A DNA stretch of 64,000 bases from Clostridiales bacterium (GTDB lineage Bacteria > Bacillota > Clostridia > Oscillospirales > CAG-382). This document shows, in pieces, positions 23,952-32,688 of the stretch (position 1 is its first letter; each line of letters begins with the position of its first letter). The DNA lies in the NCBI GenBank assembly GCA_004553575.1, contig SFLA01000002.1, positions 10,724-74,723 on the forward strand, read 5' to 3'. Below the pieces are notes generated by a model that made no database searches, had not been told where the DNA came from, and worked only from the letters and a program-made list of their open reading frames with translations. The position numbers and the translations under genes are program-made.

Positions 23952-26078
23952 ATGAACGGTAAATTTTCCGATTCCGCGCGGCGCGCGGTGTTTCGCGCAG
24001 TGGAGCGGGCGGGCGAGCTCGGACACATATATGTCGGCACCGAGCATATGTTGCTCGGCATCGTTTCCGATACCGATTCACCGGCGGCAAAGCTGCTCCG
24101 AAAGAACAGACTTACCGACGAAAGGATTACCGACAGGCTTATAGGAATTGCCGGGGTCGGATGTCCCACATTTCTTACAGCCGACGATATGACTCCGGCG
24201 CTTAAAAAGGTGCTTCTTTCAGCCGGGGCGGCCGCCAGGGAATCCGGCGACGGTACGGCGGATACCGTACACATACTTACCGCGCTGCTCTCCGAGGAGT
24301 GCGTAGGAAGAAGGCTTATCGAGGACGAGGGGCTTTCCCCGAAGGAGATGATGAAAATACTGGAAAGACAAATGTCAAGGGAAAACGGCAAAAGGGATGC
24401 GCGCCGCGCAACACCGACTCTGGACCGCAATTCGGTGTCGCTTACCGACCGTGCGGCGGCTGGCGAGATCGACCCGGTCGTCGGACGGGAAAAGGAGGAA
24501 GAACGGCTTATTCAGATATTGCTCCGCCGCCGCAAAAACAATCCGCTGCTGGTCGGCGAGGCGGGAGTCGGCAAAACCGCGGTTGCCGAAGCGCTTGCTC
24601 TGCGCATAGCGGCGAAGCGGGTTCCGGACGCGCTTATCGGCAAGCGGCTGGTATCGCTGGATATGTCGGGTCTGGTTGCGGGGACAAAATACCGCGGCGA
24701 ATTCGAGGAGAAGCTTCGCGCCATTGTCCGCGAGACTGCCGACGCCGGCGATGTGATACTGTTCATTGACGAGATACACACGCTCGTCGGCGCGGGCGCG
24801 GCGGAGGGCGCGGTGGACGCTTCGAACATCCTTAAGCCGCCTCTGGCGCGCGGGGAAATACAGCTTATCGGCGCGACCACCCCGCGCGAGATGAAAAAGA
24901 CCATAGAGCGCGACGCGGCGCTCGAACGGAGATTCCAGGTCATTAACGTGAACGAACCGAACCGCTCCGAATGCGAAAGGATACTGTTCGCGCTGCGCGG
25001 ACGGTATGAAAAGCATCACGGCGTCCGAATAAGCGACGGCGCCGTCAGGGCTGCGGCGTATCTTTCCGACCGGTATATATCAGGGCGCTGTCTGCCGGAT
25101 AAGGCAATAGACCTTATCGACGAGGCGTCCGCCAAAAAACGGCTGAACGGCGGCGGGAGCGTGTCGGAGCGGGATATTGCTCTGCTTACCGAGGAGCAGT
25201 CGGGTATACCGCTCGATTTTCTTACACGGAGCGACGGCGACCGGTTTGCGGAACTCGAAGCCCGTCTCCGAGCGCGCGTTATCGGTCAGGACGAGGCTGT
25301 ATCGGCAGTCTGCGCGGCGGTAAGGCGGAGTGCGGTTACGCTCTGCCGCGGAAGCCGGCCGTACGGATCGTTCCTTTTTGTAGGACCGTCCGGAGTAGGC
25401 AAGACGGAGTGCGCCAAGGTGCTCGCCGAATCGCTTCTCGGCAGCGAAAAGGGATTTATCAGGCTGGATATGTCCGAATATATGGAAAAGCATTCGGTTT
25501 CGCGGCTTATAGGCGCGCCGCCGGGATATGTCGGCTGCGGCGACGGAGGACTGCTCACCGAAGCCGTAAGGCGGAACCCGTACTGCGTGGTGCTGGTCGA
25601 TGAGATCGAAAAAGCGCACCCGGACGTGCTTAATCTTTTTCTTCAGATTCTGGACGACGGAAGGCTTACAGATTCCGACGGGCTCGGTGTGTCGTTTGCG
25701 AATTCGCTTATAATCATGACCTCCAACGCCGGCGGAAAGGCGTGCGAGGCAGGCTTTTCCAGACACGAAAATACGACACCGACGGGCGTTCTGTCACCGG
25801 AGCTTACCGACCGTATCGACGAGATAATACGCTTCAGGAGTCTTTCGAGCGGAGTGCTTTCCGAAATAGGGAGAATGAATGCCGAGCGTATTCGTGCGGA
25901 GGCGCTGGTAAAGGGGATATCGCTGGATATCGGAGACGATTGCATTGCCGAAGCGGTGGAAAAGTGCGGCGGCAGCGCACGTACGCTTTGCCGGATAATC
26001 GCACGGGGGGCCGAGGATATGGCTTTTTCCTGCGCGTTCGGCGGTGGGAAAGCGCGTGAATATCAAAAAAGCACTTGA
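23952..26078 (+). CDS. ClpC/ClpA-type AAA+ unfoldase, Clp protease ATPase subunit
   Basis: 708 residues from ATG 23952, which has GGGAGGGC upstream; the frame opens 63 bases earlier but without a site. Order: Clp N-domain (about 1-140, with HIYVGTEHMLLGIVSD), first AAA+ domain (Walker A GEAGVGKTA, Walker B ILFIDEIHTLVGAG), a short middle region without a full UVR-type M-domain, and second AAA+ domain (GPSGVGKTE, VVLVDEIEKAHPDVLNL). Such proteins unfold substrates for ClpP. The usual ClpP-docking IGF loop region reads EAGFSRHE. The usual ctsR-mcsA-mcsB neighbours are absent, so it is not in the standard clpC operon. Confidence 0.88.
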   Translation: MNGKFSDSARRAVFRAVERAGELGHIYVGTEHMLLGIVSDTDSPAAKLLRKNRLTDERITDRLIGIAGVGCPTFLTADDMTPALKKVLLSAGAAARESGDGTADTVHILTALLSEECVGRRLIEDEGLSPKEMMKILERQMSRENGKRDARRATPTLDRNSVSLTDRAAAGEIDPVVGREKEEERLIQILLRRRKNNPLLVGEAGVGKTAVAEALALRIAAKRVPDALIGKRLVSLDMSGLVAGTKYRGEFEEKLRAIVRETADAGDVILFIDEIHTLVGAGAAEGAVDASNILKPPLARGEIQLIGATTPREMKKTIERDAALERRFQVINVNEPNRSECERILFALRGRYEKHHGVRISDGAVRAAAYLSDRYISGRCLPDKAIDLIDEASAKKRLNGGGSVSERDIALLTEEQSGIPLDFLTRSDGDRFAELEARLRARVIGQDEAVSAVCAAVRRSAVTLCRGSRPYGSFLFVGPSGVGKTECAKVLAESLLGSEKGFIRLDMSEYMEKHSVSRLIGAPPGYVGCGDGGLLTEAVRRNPYCVVLVDEIEKAHPDVLNLFLQILDDGRLTDSDGLGVSFANSLIIMTSNAGGKACEAGFSRHENTTPTGVLSPELTDRIDEIIRFRSLSSGVLSEIGRMNAERIRAEALVKGISLDIGDDCIAEAVEKCGGSARTLCRIIARGAEDMAFSCAFGGGKAREYQKST

Positions 26079-26103
26079 CAAACGCGCATATACGGAATAT
26101 AAT
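26075..26103 (+). promoter_or_regulatory. Consensus promoter of the ylxM-ffh operon
   Basis: Perfect TTGACA (26075-26080), a 17-bp spacer and perfect TATAAT (26098-26103). The -35 overlaps the stop codon of the Clp gene. It is the best promoter in the window by consensus. Confidence 0.9.
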
Positions 26104-26105
26104 TA

Positions 26106-26159
26106 CGCCTGTAAAGAAAATAACTTTACAGGCGTCCTTTATACAGGCGTATTTTTTTG
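26106..26159 (+). promoter_or_regulatory. Leader with hairpin and T tract, possible attenuator before ylxM-ffh
   Basis: CGCCTGTAAAG (26106-26116) pairs perfectly over 11 bp with CTTTACAGGCG (26124-26134). A second TACAGGCG copy lies at 26142-26149, directly before TATTTTTTTG. The 5' arm can pair with either copy, and pairing with the second gives a terminator-like structure. It lies right at the expected transcription start. Confidence 0.5.
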
Positions 26160-26182
26160 CGGACAAGGGGGCAGCAAACGGA

Positions 26183-26494
26183 TTGGATGCAAGGGAGCGT
26201 ATATCGCTTTTGCTCGACTGTTATTCCGGCGTCCTTTCCGGTAAGCAGCGCGATTCGCTCGAGCTGTATTATAACGAGGACCTTTCTCTTTCCGAGATAG
26301 CGGAGCAGACGGGAATAACCCGTCAGGCGGTGAGCGAGCTTATAAAGCACGGCACCGAGCGGCTGGAGGAGCTTGAGAATTTGCTGCACGTCTGCGAAAA
26401 CGGGTTCAAAATGCGGTACGCCGCCGAGCAGATACTCGCGCGGAGCGACGACCCGGTGCTGGTATCCGCCGCACGGGAGCTGATAGGGGAATAA
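26183..26494 (+). CDS. ylxM: YlxM-like putative helix-turn-helix protein
   Basis: 103 residues if started at TTG 26183, which gives the same short lead-in before the conserved ERISLLLDCYSGVLSGKQR as in known YlxM proteins; AGGGGG lies about twelve bases upstream. LSLSEIAEQTGITRQAVSELIK is a sigma-70-region-4-like helix-turn-helix. YlxM is encoded ahead of ffh in many Firmicutes and is thought to act with the signal recognition particle pathway. It is separated from ffh by three bases. Start uncertain: no ATG fits. Confidence 0.82.
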   Translation: MDARERISLLLDCYSGVLSGKQRDSLELYYNEDLSLSEIAEQTGITRQAVSELIKHGTERLEELENLLHVCENGFKMRYAAEQILARSDDPVLVSAARELIGE

Positions 26495-26497
26495 AAG

Positions 26498-27826
26498 ATG
26501 TTTCAGAGTCTTGCAGAGAAGATGACCGCCGCGCTGCAGAAGTTCCGCAGCAAGGGCCGTCTGACCGAATCCGACGTTAAGGCGGGCATGCGTGAGATAA
26601 AGCTCGCACTGCTCGAGGCGGACGTGAACTTTAAGGTCGTAAAGGAATTCGTCGCACGCGTGTCGGAGCGTGCCGTCGGCGCCGATGTAATGCAGAGCCT
26701 TATGCCGGCTCAGCAGATCGTAAAGATCGTAAACGAGGAGCTGGTCTCGCTTATGGGCGGCTCCAATTCCAAGCTCAGTATTTCGCCCAAGCCGCCCACG
26801 GTCGTGCTCATGTGCGGACTTCAGGGCAGCGGTAAGACAACTACCGCGGCGAAGCTTGCCCGGATGTACAAAAAGCAAGGCAAAAACCCGTTGCTTGTCG
26901 CCTGCGACATATACCGTCCCGCCGCAATACAGCAGCTTCAGGTGGTAGGCGGACAGGCTGGCGTTCAGGTCTTTGAGCGAGGAACGCAGGACCCTGTAAA
27001 AACCGTAAAAGAAGCGCTGTCGCATGCCCGTAAGTATGGTCACGACATGCTGTTTGTCGATACCGCGGGCAGACTTCATATAGACGAAAAGCTTATGGCT
27101 GAGCTTAAGGCGGTCCGTGAAGCCTGCGACCCGACCGAGATACTTCTTGTCGTCGATGCGATGACCGGTCAGGACGCGGTCAATGTCGCCGAGAGCTTTA
27201 ACGAAGCGCTTGACATAACCGGAGTAGTGCTTACCAAGCTGGACGGCGATACCCGCGGCGGTGCGGCGCTTTCGGTAAGGTTTGTCACCGGCAAACCGAT
27301 AAAATTCATCGGCGTCGGCGAGAAGCTCGACGGAATCGAGCCGTTCCACCCCGACCGTATGGCTTCCCGGATACTCGGTATGGGCGACGTGCTTTCGCTT
27401 ATCGAAAAGGCGGAGCAGCAGATAGACGAGAACAAGGCGAGGGAGCTCGAGCGCAAGCTGCGCGAGCAGTCGTTCACGCTCGACGATTATCTCGACCAGT
27501 TCCGGCAGCTTCGGAATATGGGCGGAATAGATCAGCTGCTCGGTATGATGCCGGGAGTAAAACCCTCACAGCTTAAGGATGCGAAGATAGACGAAAAGCA
27601 GATCTCCCACATGGAGGCGATCATACTCTCGATGACCAAAAGGGAGCGCGCCCGTCCGGAGATACTCAATTCGTCGCGCAAGAAGCGTATTGCCGCCGGA
27701 AGTGGAAGATCCGTCGAGGAGATAAACCGCTTGCTCCGTCAGTACGAGCAGATAGGCAAAATGATGAAGCAGATGACCTCGGGGCGTAAAGGCAAAAGGC
27801 GCTTCGGAGCCGGATTCGGCTTCTGA
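26498..27826 (+). CDS. ffh: Signal recognition particle protein Ffh
   Basis: 442 residues: N domain (about 1-85), G domain with GLQGSGKTTTAAKLA, the CDIYRPAAIQQL insertion box, VDTAGR and TKLDGDTRGGAAL, and a Met-rich M domain at the C-terminus (MGGIDQLLGMMPG, MKQMTSG) that binds SRP RNA and signal sequences. Ffh with 4.5S/scRNA targets nascent membrane proteins to FtsY. It is the second gene of the ylxM-ffh-rpsP operon. No SRP RNA gene is visible in the window. Confidence 0.97.
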   Translation: MFQSLAEKMTAALQKFRSKGRLTESDVKAGMREIKLALLEADVNFKVVKEFVARVSERAVGADVMQSLMPAQQIVKIVNEELVSLMGGSNSKLSISPKPPTVVLMCGLQGSGKTTTAAKLARMYKKQGKNPLLVACDIYRPAAIQQLQVVGGQAGVQVFERGTQDPVKTVKEALSHARKYGHDMLFVDTAGRLHIDEKLMAELKAVREACDPTEILLVVDAMTGQDAVNVAESFNEALDITGVVLTKLDGDTRGGAALSVRFVTGKPIKFIGVGEKLDGIEPFHPDRMASRILGMGDVLSLIEKAEQQIDENKARELERKLREQSFTLDDYLDQFRQLRNMGGIDQLLGMMPGVKPSQLKDAKIDEKQISHMEAIILSMTKRERARPEILNSSRKKRIAAGSGRSVEEINRLLRQYEQIGKMMKQMTSGRKGKRRFGAGFGF

Positions 27827-27875
27827 TAATCAGTCGGCAAAAAAATTAACATAAAATTTTCGGAGGAACACTATC

Positions 27876-28118
27876 ATGGCAGTTAAGATCAGACTCAGAA
27901 GAATGGGCGCAAAGAAGGCTCCTTTTTACAGGATCGTCGTCGCCGATTCCCGCTATCCCAGAAACGGCAGATTCATCGAGGAGCTCGGCTATTACGATCC
28001 TATGAAGGAGCCTGCCGAGATTAAGCTCGATGTCGAAAAGGCAAAAGACTGGATCTCCAAGGGAGCACAGCCCACCGAGACTGTAAGATCGCTTCTCAAA
28101 AAGAACGGAGTACAGTAA
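27876..28118 (+). CDS. rpsP: 30S ribosomal protein S16
   Basis: 80 residues, standard length. [20 protein letters not shown], the [19 protein letters not shown] segment and [20 protein letters not shown] are diagnostic. A GGAGG site lies upstream of ATG 27876. It sits between ffh and khpA, the usual Firmicutes order. Confidence 0.97.
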   Translation: MAVKIRLRRMGAKKAPFYRIVVADSRYPRNGRFIEELGYYDPMKEPAEIKLDVEKAKDWISKGAQPTETVRSLLKKNGVQ

Positions 28119-28183
28119 GCAGCTTGTGCGGAGCGCGATTCTGATCCGCTCCCTTACGCCGTTTTGTTTGAAAGGAAGAAATA

Positions 28184-28414
28184 ATGAAGCAGACACTTAT
28201 TGATATCGCTTCGTCCATAGTCGAAAAGCCGGAAGAAGTATCGGTGACCGAGAAGGTCAGCGGCGATACCGTAATTCTGGAGCTTTCGGTCGCCAAGTCG
28301 GATATGGGCAAGGTTATCGGGCGCGGCGGTAAAATCGCCAAGTGCATCCGTGTGGTCATGCGCGCGGCTGCGGCGAAGGAAAACAAGCGCGTCATAGTCG
28401 ATATTGTCGACTGA
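28184..28414 (+). CDS. khpA: KH-domain RNA-binding protein KhpA
   Basis: 76 residues, a single KH domain with the GxxG loop in VIGRGGKIAKCIRVVMRAAA. KhpA binds RNA, often with KhpB/Jag, and influences cell division and ribosome-related RNA in Firmicutes. GAAAGGAAG precedes ATG 28184. Its TGA overlaps the ATG of rimM by one base. The place between rpsP and rimM is the conserved one. Confidence 0.93.
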   Translation: MKQTLIDIASSIVEKPEEVSVTEKVSGDTVILELSVAKSDMGKVIGRGGKIAKCIRVVMRAAAAKENKRVIVDIVD

Positions 28415-28914
28415 TGAAAAAAAGATTTCTTGAGGCGGGGCGGTTGAATTCCCCGCGCGGGATAAAGGGCGAGCTCCGGTTTTCCTGCTGGTGCGACAGC
28501 CCGTATTATATCGAGGGAGTCGAAGCCCTTTATCTTGACGATAAGGGAGAGAAAAAGCTGGAAATAGCTTTGTTCCGCCCTCAGATACCGTCGATCGTAT
28601 TCAAGGGCTACGAGGACAGGAATTCCTGCGCGGTGCTGTCGGGAAGAACCGTCTGGTTCGACCGGACCGACCCTTCGCTTCCGCAGGACGCCGTATACAA
28701 TGACGACCTTGTCGGTCTTCCGGTGTTCGATTACGATACCGGCGCTCCCGTCGGCACGCTCGTGCAGATAGACGAGAGCATTAGCGGTTTTTTCTACCGC
28801 ATAAAGGGCGAATCCGATTATACCGTTCCCGCGGTGGACAGATATATCCTCCGTGCGGACCCGGATACCGGGATATTCGTAAGACTTGACGAGGGACTGA
28901 AAACAGAAAGCTGA
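28414..28914 (+). CDS. rimM: 16S rRNA processing protein RimM
   Basis: 166 residues. RLNSPRGIKGELRFSCW matches the N-terminal RimM barrel, and VYNDDLVGLPVFDYDTGAPVG with the YTVPAVDRYILRAD stretch matches the PRC-barrel half. RimM helps mature the 30S head and binds S19. It overlaps khpA by one base and lies eight bases before trmD, in conserved order. The sequence is less conserved than neighbours, but position and both domains agree. Confidence 0.92.
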   Translation: MKKRFLEAGRLNSPRGIKGELRFSCWCDSPYYIEGVEALYLDDKGEKKLEIALFRPQIPSIVFKGYEDRNSCAVLSGRTVWFDRTDPSLPQDAVYNDDLVGLPVFDYDTGAPVGTLVQIDESISGFFYRIKGESDYTVPAVDRYILRADPDTGIFVRLDEGLKTES

Positions 28915-28922
28915 ATTACGCC

Positions 28923-29612
28923 GTGCGATACGAGATACTCACACTTTTCCCCGATATGCTGGAATCCTATTTCGGAACCAGCATTATCGGGCGCGCCCGC
29001 AGAAAGGGGCTGTTCACGCTGAATGTCACCGATATCCGCGCATACACCCTGGACAGGCAGGGAAGGGTGGACGATGCGCCGTACGGCGGCGGATTCGGGC
29101 TGGTTATGACCTGTCAGCCGGTGGTGGACTGCATACGTGCGGTGAAGGCGGGGCTTACCGGAACGGTGAGAACGGTGTACCTTTCCCCTCAGGGTGCGCT
29201 GTATGACCAGAGCAAAGCGCGCGAGCTGCTCGGATACGATAATCTGATATTGCTCTGCGGCCATTACGAGGGAATAGATGAGCGGATAATAGAGCTCGAG
29301 ATCGACGAAGAGATATCGGTGGGCAATTACGTTCTCACCGGGGGCGAGATCGGAGCCGAGATAATAGTCGATTCCACCGCGAGGATGATCGACGGAGTGC
29401 TTTCCGACCCTGAATGCTATCTGGGCGAGAGCCTTTCCGACGGCTTGCTTGAGTATCCGCAGTATACGCGTCCGCGTGTGTTCGAGGGGAAGGAAGTCCC
29501 CGAGGTACTGCTTAGCGGCAATCACGCTGCCATAAAGCAGTGGCAGTATGAGCAGTCCGTTGAGCGTACGCGGCGCAAGCGGCCCGATCTGATCGGAGAT
29601 GAGAACAAATGA
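28923..29612 (+). CDS. trmD: tRNA (guanine37-N1)-methyltransferase
   Basis: 229 residues from GTG 28923. The trefoil-knot SPOUT features are present: LTLFPDMLESYFGTSIIGRA, the DAPYGGGFGLVM motif, the YLSPQGALYDQ segment, LLCGHYEGIDERI and SVGNYVLTGGE. The enzyme methylates G37 of tRNAs with AdoMet, preventing frameshifting. The end overlaps the next gene by four bases (ATGA). rplS, which often follows trmD, is replaced here by membrane-protein genes. Confidence 0.96.
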   Translation: MRYEILTLFPDMLESYFGTSIIGRARRKGLFTLNVTDIRAYTLDRQGRVDDAPYGGGFGLVMTCQPVVDCIRAVKAGLTGTVRTVYLSPQGALYDQSKARELLGYDNLILLCGHYEGIDERIIELEIDEEISVGNYVLTGGEIGAEIIVDSTARMIDGVLSDPECYLGESLSDGLLEYPQYTRPRVFEGKEVPEVLLSGNHAAIKQWQYEQSVERTRRKRPDLIGDENK

Positions 29613-31357
29613 AGGGCGAGAGAGGAAACGGCGCGTTTCTCGCGCGGCTTGCCGCGGAGAGCCGTATCTTGTCGCGCCTTTCGTCTGATAACAGGGGCAA
29701 GCCCGGAGCGTCGGGGTTTACCCTGCGCGAGGACGGTTTGCTCGGCAAGGGGCTTTTGGGTACAGCCGGCGCAAAAGCGGACAGGGCATTTTCGGCGGTT
29801 AAGCGCGCCTGCGCTTCAGCAACCGAAAGCAGCAGGATAATTTCGGCTTTCCGCCGGGCTGCAGTCGGGCTGCTCGATACGAGCGTCGGCAGCATCGGCG
29901 TGTTTTTGTTGTTTTTCGGATTGTATTCAGCCGCCGTATATCTTATAAGGCAGTACGCCGGCGAACATCCGGATATATTCGATCCGGTGTTTTCCGCGGT
30001 TGTTGCTCTTGCGGGGCTTTTGCTTACGCCGGTAAAAAAGAGTTTGCTCGGCTGTATCAAAGGCAGCCTGCTTCCGTCGTATATGACGGGAGAGATCTTC
30101 TCGGTAAGCGATTTCGCCCTTGAGCGCGAGCATTCGCCGGTACGCCGCACCATGTCTGCGGTGTTGCTGGGGTCGGTCACGGGTGCGCTGTGTTTTCTGG
30201 TATCGCCCGCGGATATTCTGTTGTTTATTATTTTTACGGCGACGGTATCCGTGGTGTTATATTCGCCGGAGGGCGGACTGGTATTCGCCGCATTTCTGCT
30301 GCCGTTTGCGGGAGATGCCGCAGCAGCCGTGCTTGCCGTTTCAGCGGCGGGATATCTGTTCAAGCTGTTACGCGGCAAGCGGAACCTTTATATCGGCACC
30401 GCCGATCTGTTCGTGATACTCTGTGCGGGATTCGTTATCGTTTCAGGATTATGCTCGCCGTTTCCGGACGTATCGCTTGCGGGGCACTGCTTATGCGCCG
30501 CGGCGGGATATTTTCTTGCCTCCAACCTTATACGGACCTCCGCACAGCTTAAGCGGCTGTATGGCGCGCTGTGCAGCGGAGGATTGATTGCGGCGCTCGA
30601 TTTTATTATCGGAAGATGCTTCCCAGACGGTCTCGCTTTTACAGGGATATCTGCCGGGGCGCTTTCCGGCTTCGCTCCGTTTCTGCCGCTGCTGCTTCCG
30701 GCAGCTGCCTGTCTTGCCTCGCGTGAAGAAAGCGGCGCGTCCCACACTCTCACGTTTGCACTTATACTCGCGGGGACAGTCGCTTCGGTATCGGAGGGGC
30801 AGTACCTCGCGGCAATATGCTGTCTGGCGGTATACGGACTTATCGCCATGCGGCGTCCGATGCTCGCCATGCTTACCGCAAGCTTTTCCGCGGTTTCGGT
30901 GGTGTTTCTGTTTGCCTTCGGGATAATTCCGGGGAGCATGTTTACTCTGCCGGTGTACGGGGAATCGCTTACGGCGCTTATTTCCGGGTATTTCTATACC
31001 GGAATCGGTATCGGCGGGCTCTCGGCACGTCTTGCTCCGGCAGCCGGAATTGTTACCGATACTTATACCGGTATTCTGCTGACCGGCGGAATACTTACCG
31101 CCGTCACCTTTGCGGCGGCAGAAATGTTTCTGCTCCGGCGTGCGCTCGTTGCCGCGCTTAACTGCGGCAGCGATCTTAAAAAGCCTGTCGGAGCGGCCGC
31201 GTCAATGCTTATACTGTTCGCCGCAGGAGGCGTGTTTGTGAATTTCTTCAGTAATCCCGTGATTGCCGCGGTATTCGCCGTTATATGCGGATGTGCGTCG
31301 GCTCTGCCCCGTATCTGCGACAGAGAGACCGGAGGTTTTGTTTATGAAGATCAATAA
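29609..31357 (+). CDS. Polytopic membrane protein, O-antigen ligase/Wzy-like
   Basis: 582 residues. The first about 95 are soluble and basic; then at least eleven hydrophobic segments follow with short loops, and late in the protein TGIGIGGLSARLAP and the following TDTYTGILLTGGIL resemble the periplasmic-loop end of O-antigen ligase/polymerase-like proteins, which join polysaccharide or glycan units on a lipid carrier. No firm catalytic residue can be assigned. It overlaps trmD by four bases and is followed by two DUF4330 proteins, a combination that suggests a surface-glycan role. The family call is tentative; membrane topology is firm. Confidence 0.55.
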   Translation: MKGERGNGAFLARLAAESRILSRLSSDNRGKPGASGFTLREDGLLGKGLLGTAGAKADRAFSAVKRACASATESSRIISAFRRAAVGLLDTSVGSIGVFLLFFGLYSAAVYLIRQYAGEHPDIFDPVFSAVVALAGLLLTPVKKSLLGCIKGSLLPSYMTGEIFSVSDFALEREHSPVRRTMSAVLLGSVTGALCFLVSPADILLFIIFTATVSVVLYSPEGGLVFAAFLLPFAGDAAAAVLAVSAAGYLFKLLRGKRNLYIGTADLFVILCAGFVIVSGLCSPFPDVSLAGHCLCAAAGYFLASNLIRTSAQLKRLYGALCSGGLIAALDFIIGRCFPDGLAFTGISAGALSGFAPFLPLLLPAAACLASREESGASHTLTFALILAGTVASVSEGQYLAAICCLAVYGLIAMRRPMLAMLTASFSAVSVVFLFAFGIIPGSMFTLPVYGESLTALISGYFYTGIGIGGLSARLAPAAGIVTDTYTGILLTGGILTAVTFAAAEMFLLRRALVAALNCGSDLKKPVGAAASMLILFAAGGVFVNFFSNPVIAAVFAVICGCASALPRICDRETGGFVYEDQ

Positions 31358-31817
31358 TAAATTCAATGCCCTCGACGCCGTAATAATAGCAGTATTTCTT
31401 TCTCTTGCGGCAGTGCTTGCCGTTCGCAGCTTTTCGTCCGCTCCCGGAAGAACAGCCGAATTCGGCTATTCCGTGACGGTTGCCGAGCTTGACAGCGGAG
31501 CGATACCGGAGCTTAAATCGGGCGATACCGTGTATTCTCCGGACGGAACCGTTCTCGGAACGGTTTCACGCACGGTCGTAACAGATGCCGTGCAGACCTT
31601 TACCGATACCCGCGTCGTTGCGGGGGCAGATCCGCTGCGTACGGTGACCGCATACGGGAAAAGTCGTCTAATAATTTATATCACCGCTTCCGGCACCGAA
31701 AAGAATACCGGATATTCGGTCGGAGATATTCCGGTTAAGGTCGGGACGGAAATGACCGTCTGCGTCGGGGGCTTTACGTCCGCCGGCACCGTTACGTCCG
31801 TAAACGGGGGTGAATGA
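31344..31817 (+). CDS. DUF4330-like membrane-anchored protein (copy 1)
   Basis: 157 residues from ATG 31344, which has GGAGG eight bases upstream and overlaps the preceding gene by 14 bases. A short cytoplasmic start (INNKFNALDAVIIAVFLSLA) leads into one membrane helix, then an extracellular beta-rich domain with the GDTVYSPDGTVLGTVSR segment. The NALDAVII opening and this segment match the DUF4330 pattern. Function unknown. The next gene is a diverged copy with the same layout. Confidence 0.68.
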   Translation: MKINNKFNALDAVIIAVFLSLAAVLAVRSFSSAPGRTAEFGYSVTVAELDSGAIPELKSGDTVYSPDGTVLGTVSRTVVTDAVQTFTDTRVVAGADPLRTVTAYGKSRLIIYITASGTEKNTGYSVGDIPVKVGTEMTVCVGGFTSAGTVTSVNGGE

Positions 31818-31820
31818 CAT

Positions 31821-32330
31821 ATGCGCAAAAAGATAAGCGTTCTGGATGTGGTAATAATACTTCTTCTTGTCGCCCTGATTGCGGGTATGTTCTTCAGATC
31901 TGCTATAGTATCCCTTGTATCCGGTATTCAGAGAGTGAGTATTACCATAACCTTTACCGCAGATCCGATGCAAAGCTCTTTCACTCAGTATTTCGAGGCG
32001 GGAACCGAGGTATTTGACGCCGATACCGGCGTTTCACTGGGAATTCTGTCCGATATCCGGCGTTCGCTCACCGAGGTAACGGTTCAGCTCGATGACGGCA
32101 CCTATGTAGAGGATACGGACCCTCTTTCCAGCACTGTCGTCGGAACGCTCACCGCGGAGGGTTATATAAAAGACGGATGCTTTTATCTGACTAACGGAAC
32201 CCCGGTGGCGGCGGGCAGCGTTTTTTCTGCCGAGGGAAGGCTGATAGTCTTTACCATGACCGTAAACTCGGTAGAGAAAACGTCGTACGAGCAGCCGGGA
32301 CAGCTCCCGGAGCCCGAAATATCAAAATAA
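31821..32330 (+). CDS. DUF4330-like membrane-anchored protein (copy 2)
   Basis: 169 residues. KISVLDVVIILLLVALIAG is a membrane anchor with the same LDVV lead-in as copy 1, and the outer domain repeats the pattern of a phase with AGTEVFDADTGVSLGILSDI and a closing TPVAAGSVFSAEGRLIVF. It begins three bases after copy 1 and ends the long transcription unit that began at ylxM. The two copies probably form a heteromer with, or assist, the upstream polytopic protein; that is inference from order. Confidence 0.65.
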   Translation: MRKKISVLDVVIILLLVALIAGMFFRSAIVSLVSGIQRVSITITFTADPMQSSFTQYFEAGTEVFDADTGVSLGILSDIRRSLTEVTVQLDDGTYVEDTDPLSSTVVGTLTAEGYIKDGCFYLTNGTPVAAGSVFSAEGRLIVFTMTVNSVEKTSYEQPGQLPEPEISK

Positions 32331-32333
32331 TAC

Positions 32334-32362
32334 TTGACATTTGTATGCGCCGACAGTATAAT
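32334..32362 (+). promoter_or_regulatory. Consensus promoter of the HPr gene
   Basis: Perfect TTGACA (32334-32339), a 17-bp spacer and perfect TATAAT (32357-32362), starting four bases after the previous stop. Confidence 0.88.
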
Positions 32363-32400
32363 GAGCTTGATTAATATATCGTAGCCATCGGAGGAATATA

Positions 32401-32664
32401 ATGCTTTCAAGAGATATAACACTGGTGAACAGTGTGGGACTGCATGCCCGTCCCGCAACTTTTTTCATTCAGAAGGCGAATTCGTACAGGTGCTCCATCT
32501 GGATCGAGAGCAACGGCCGCAGAGCCAACGCCAAGAGCCTTCTCGGCGTGCTTTCGCTCGGAATACGCAAGGGCGATTCGGTCACTCTTATTGCCGATGG
32601 CACAGACGAGTCCGAGGCTATCGAGGGTCTCTGCGATCTCATACTCAGCGGCTTCGCCGATTGA
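32401..32664 (+). CDS. ptsH: HPr-family phosphocarrier protein
   Basis: 87 residues. His15 in SVGLHARPA is the site phosphorylated by enzyme I, and Ser46 in NAKSLLGVLSLG is the regulatory site used by HPr kinase in Firmicutes; both are intact. HPr passes phosphate from PEP to PTS sugar permeases and acts with CcpA in carbon catabolite control. It is monocistronic with its own strong promoter and terminator; ptsI is not adjacent. GGAGG precedes ATG 32401. A Crh-like paralogue is excluded by the presence of His15. Confidence 0.92.
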   Translation: MLSRDITLVNSVGLHARPATFFIQKANSYRCSIWIESNGRRANAKSLLGVLSLGIRKGDSVTLIADGTDESEAIEGLCDLILSGFAD

Positions 32665-32688
32665 GCGCGTAAAAATACCGACTCACAG

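Noticed and set aside
26075..26182. A longer YlxM starting at 26075
   Set aside because: That start lies inside the promoter and hairpin leader and adds sequence absent from the family; TTG 26183 gives the usual length.
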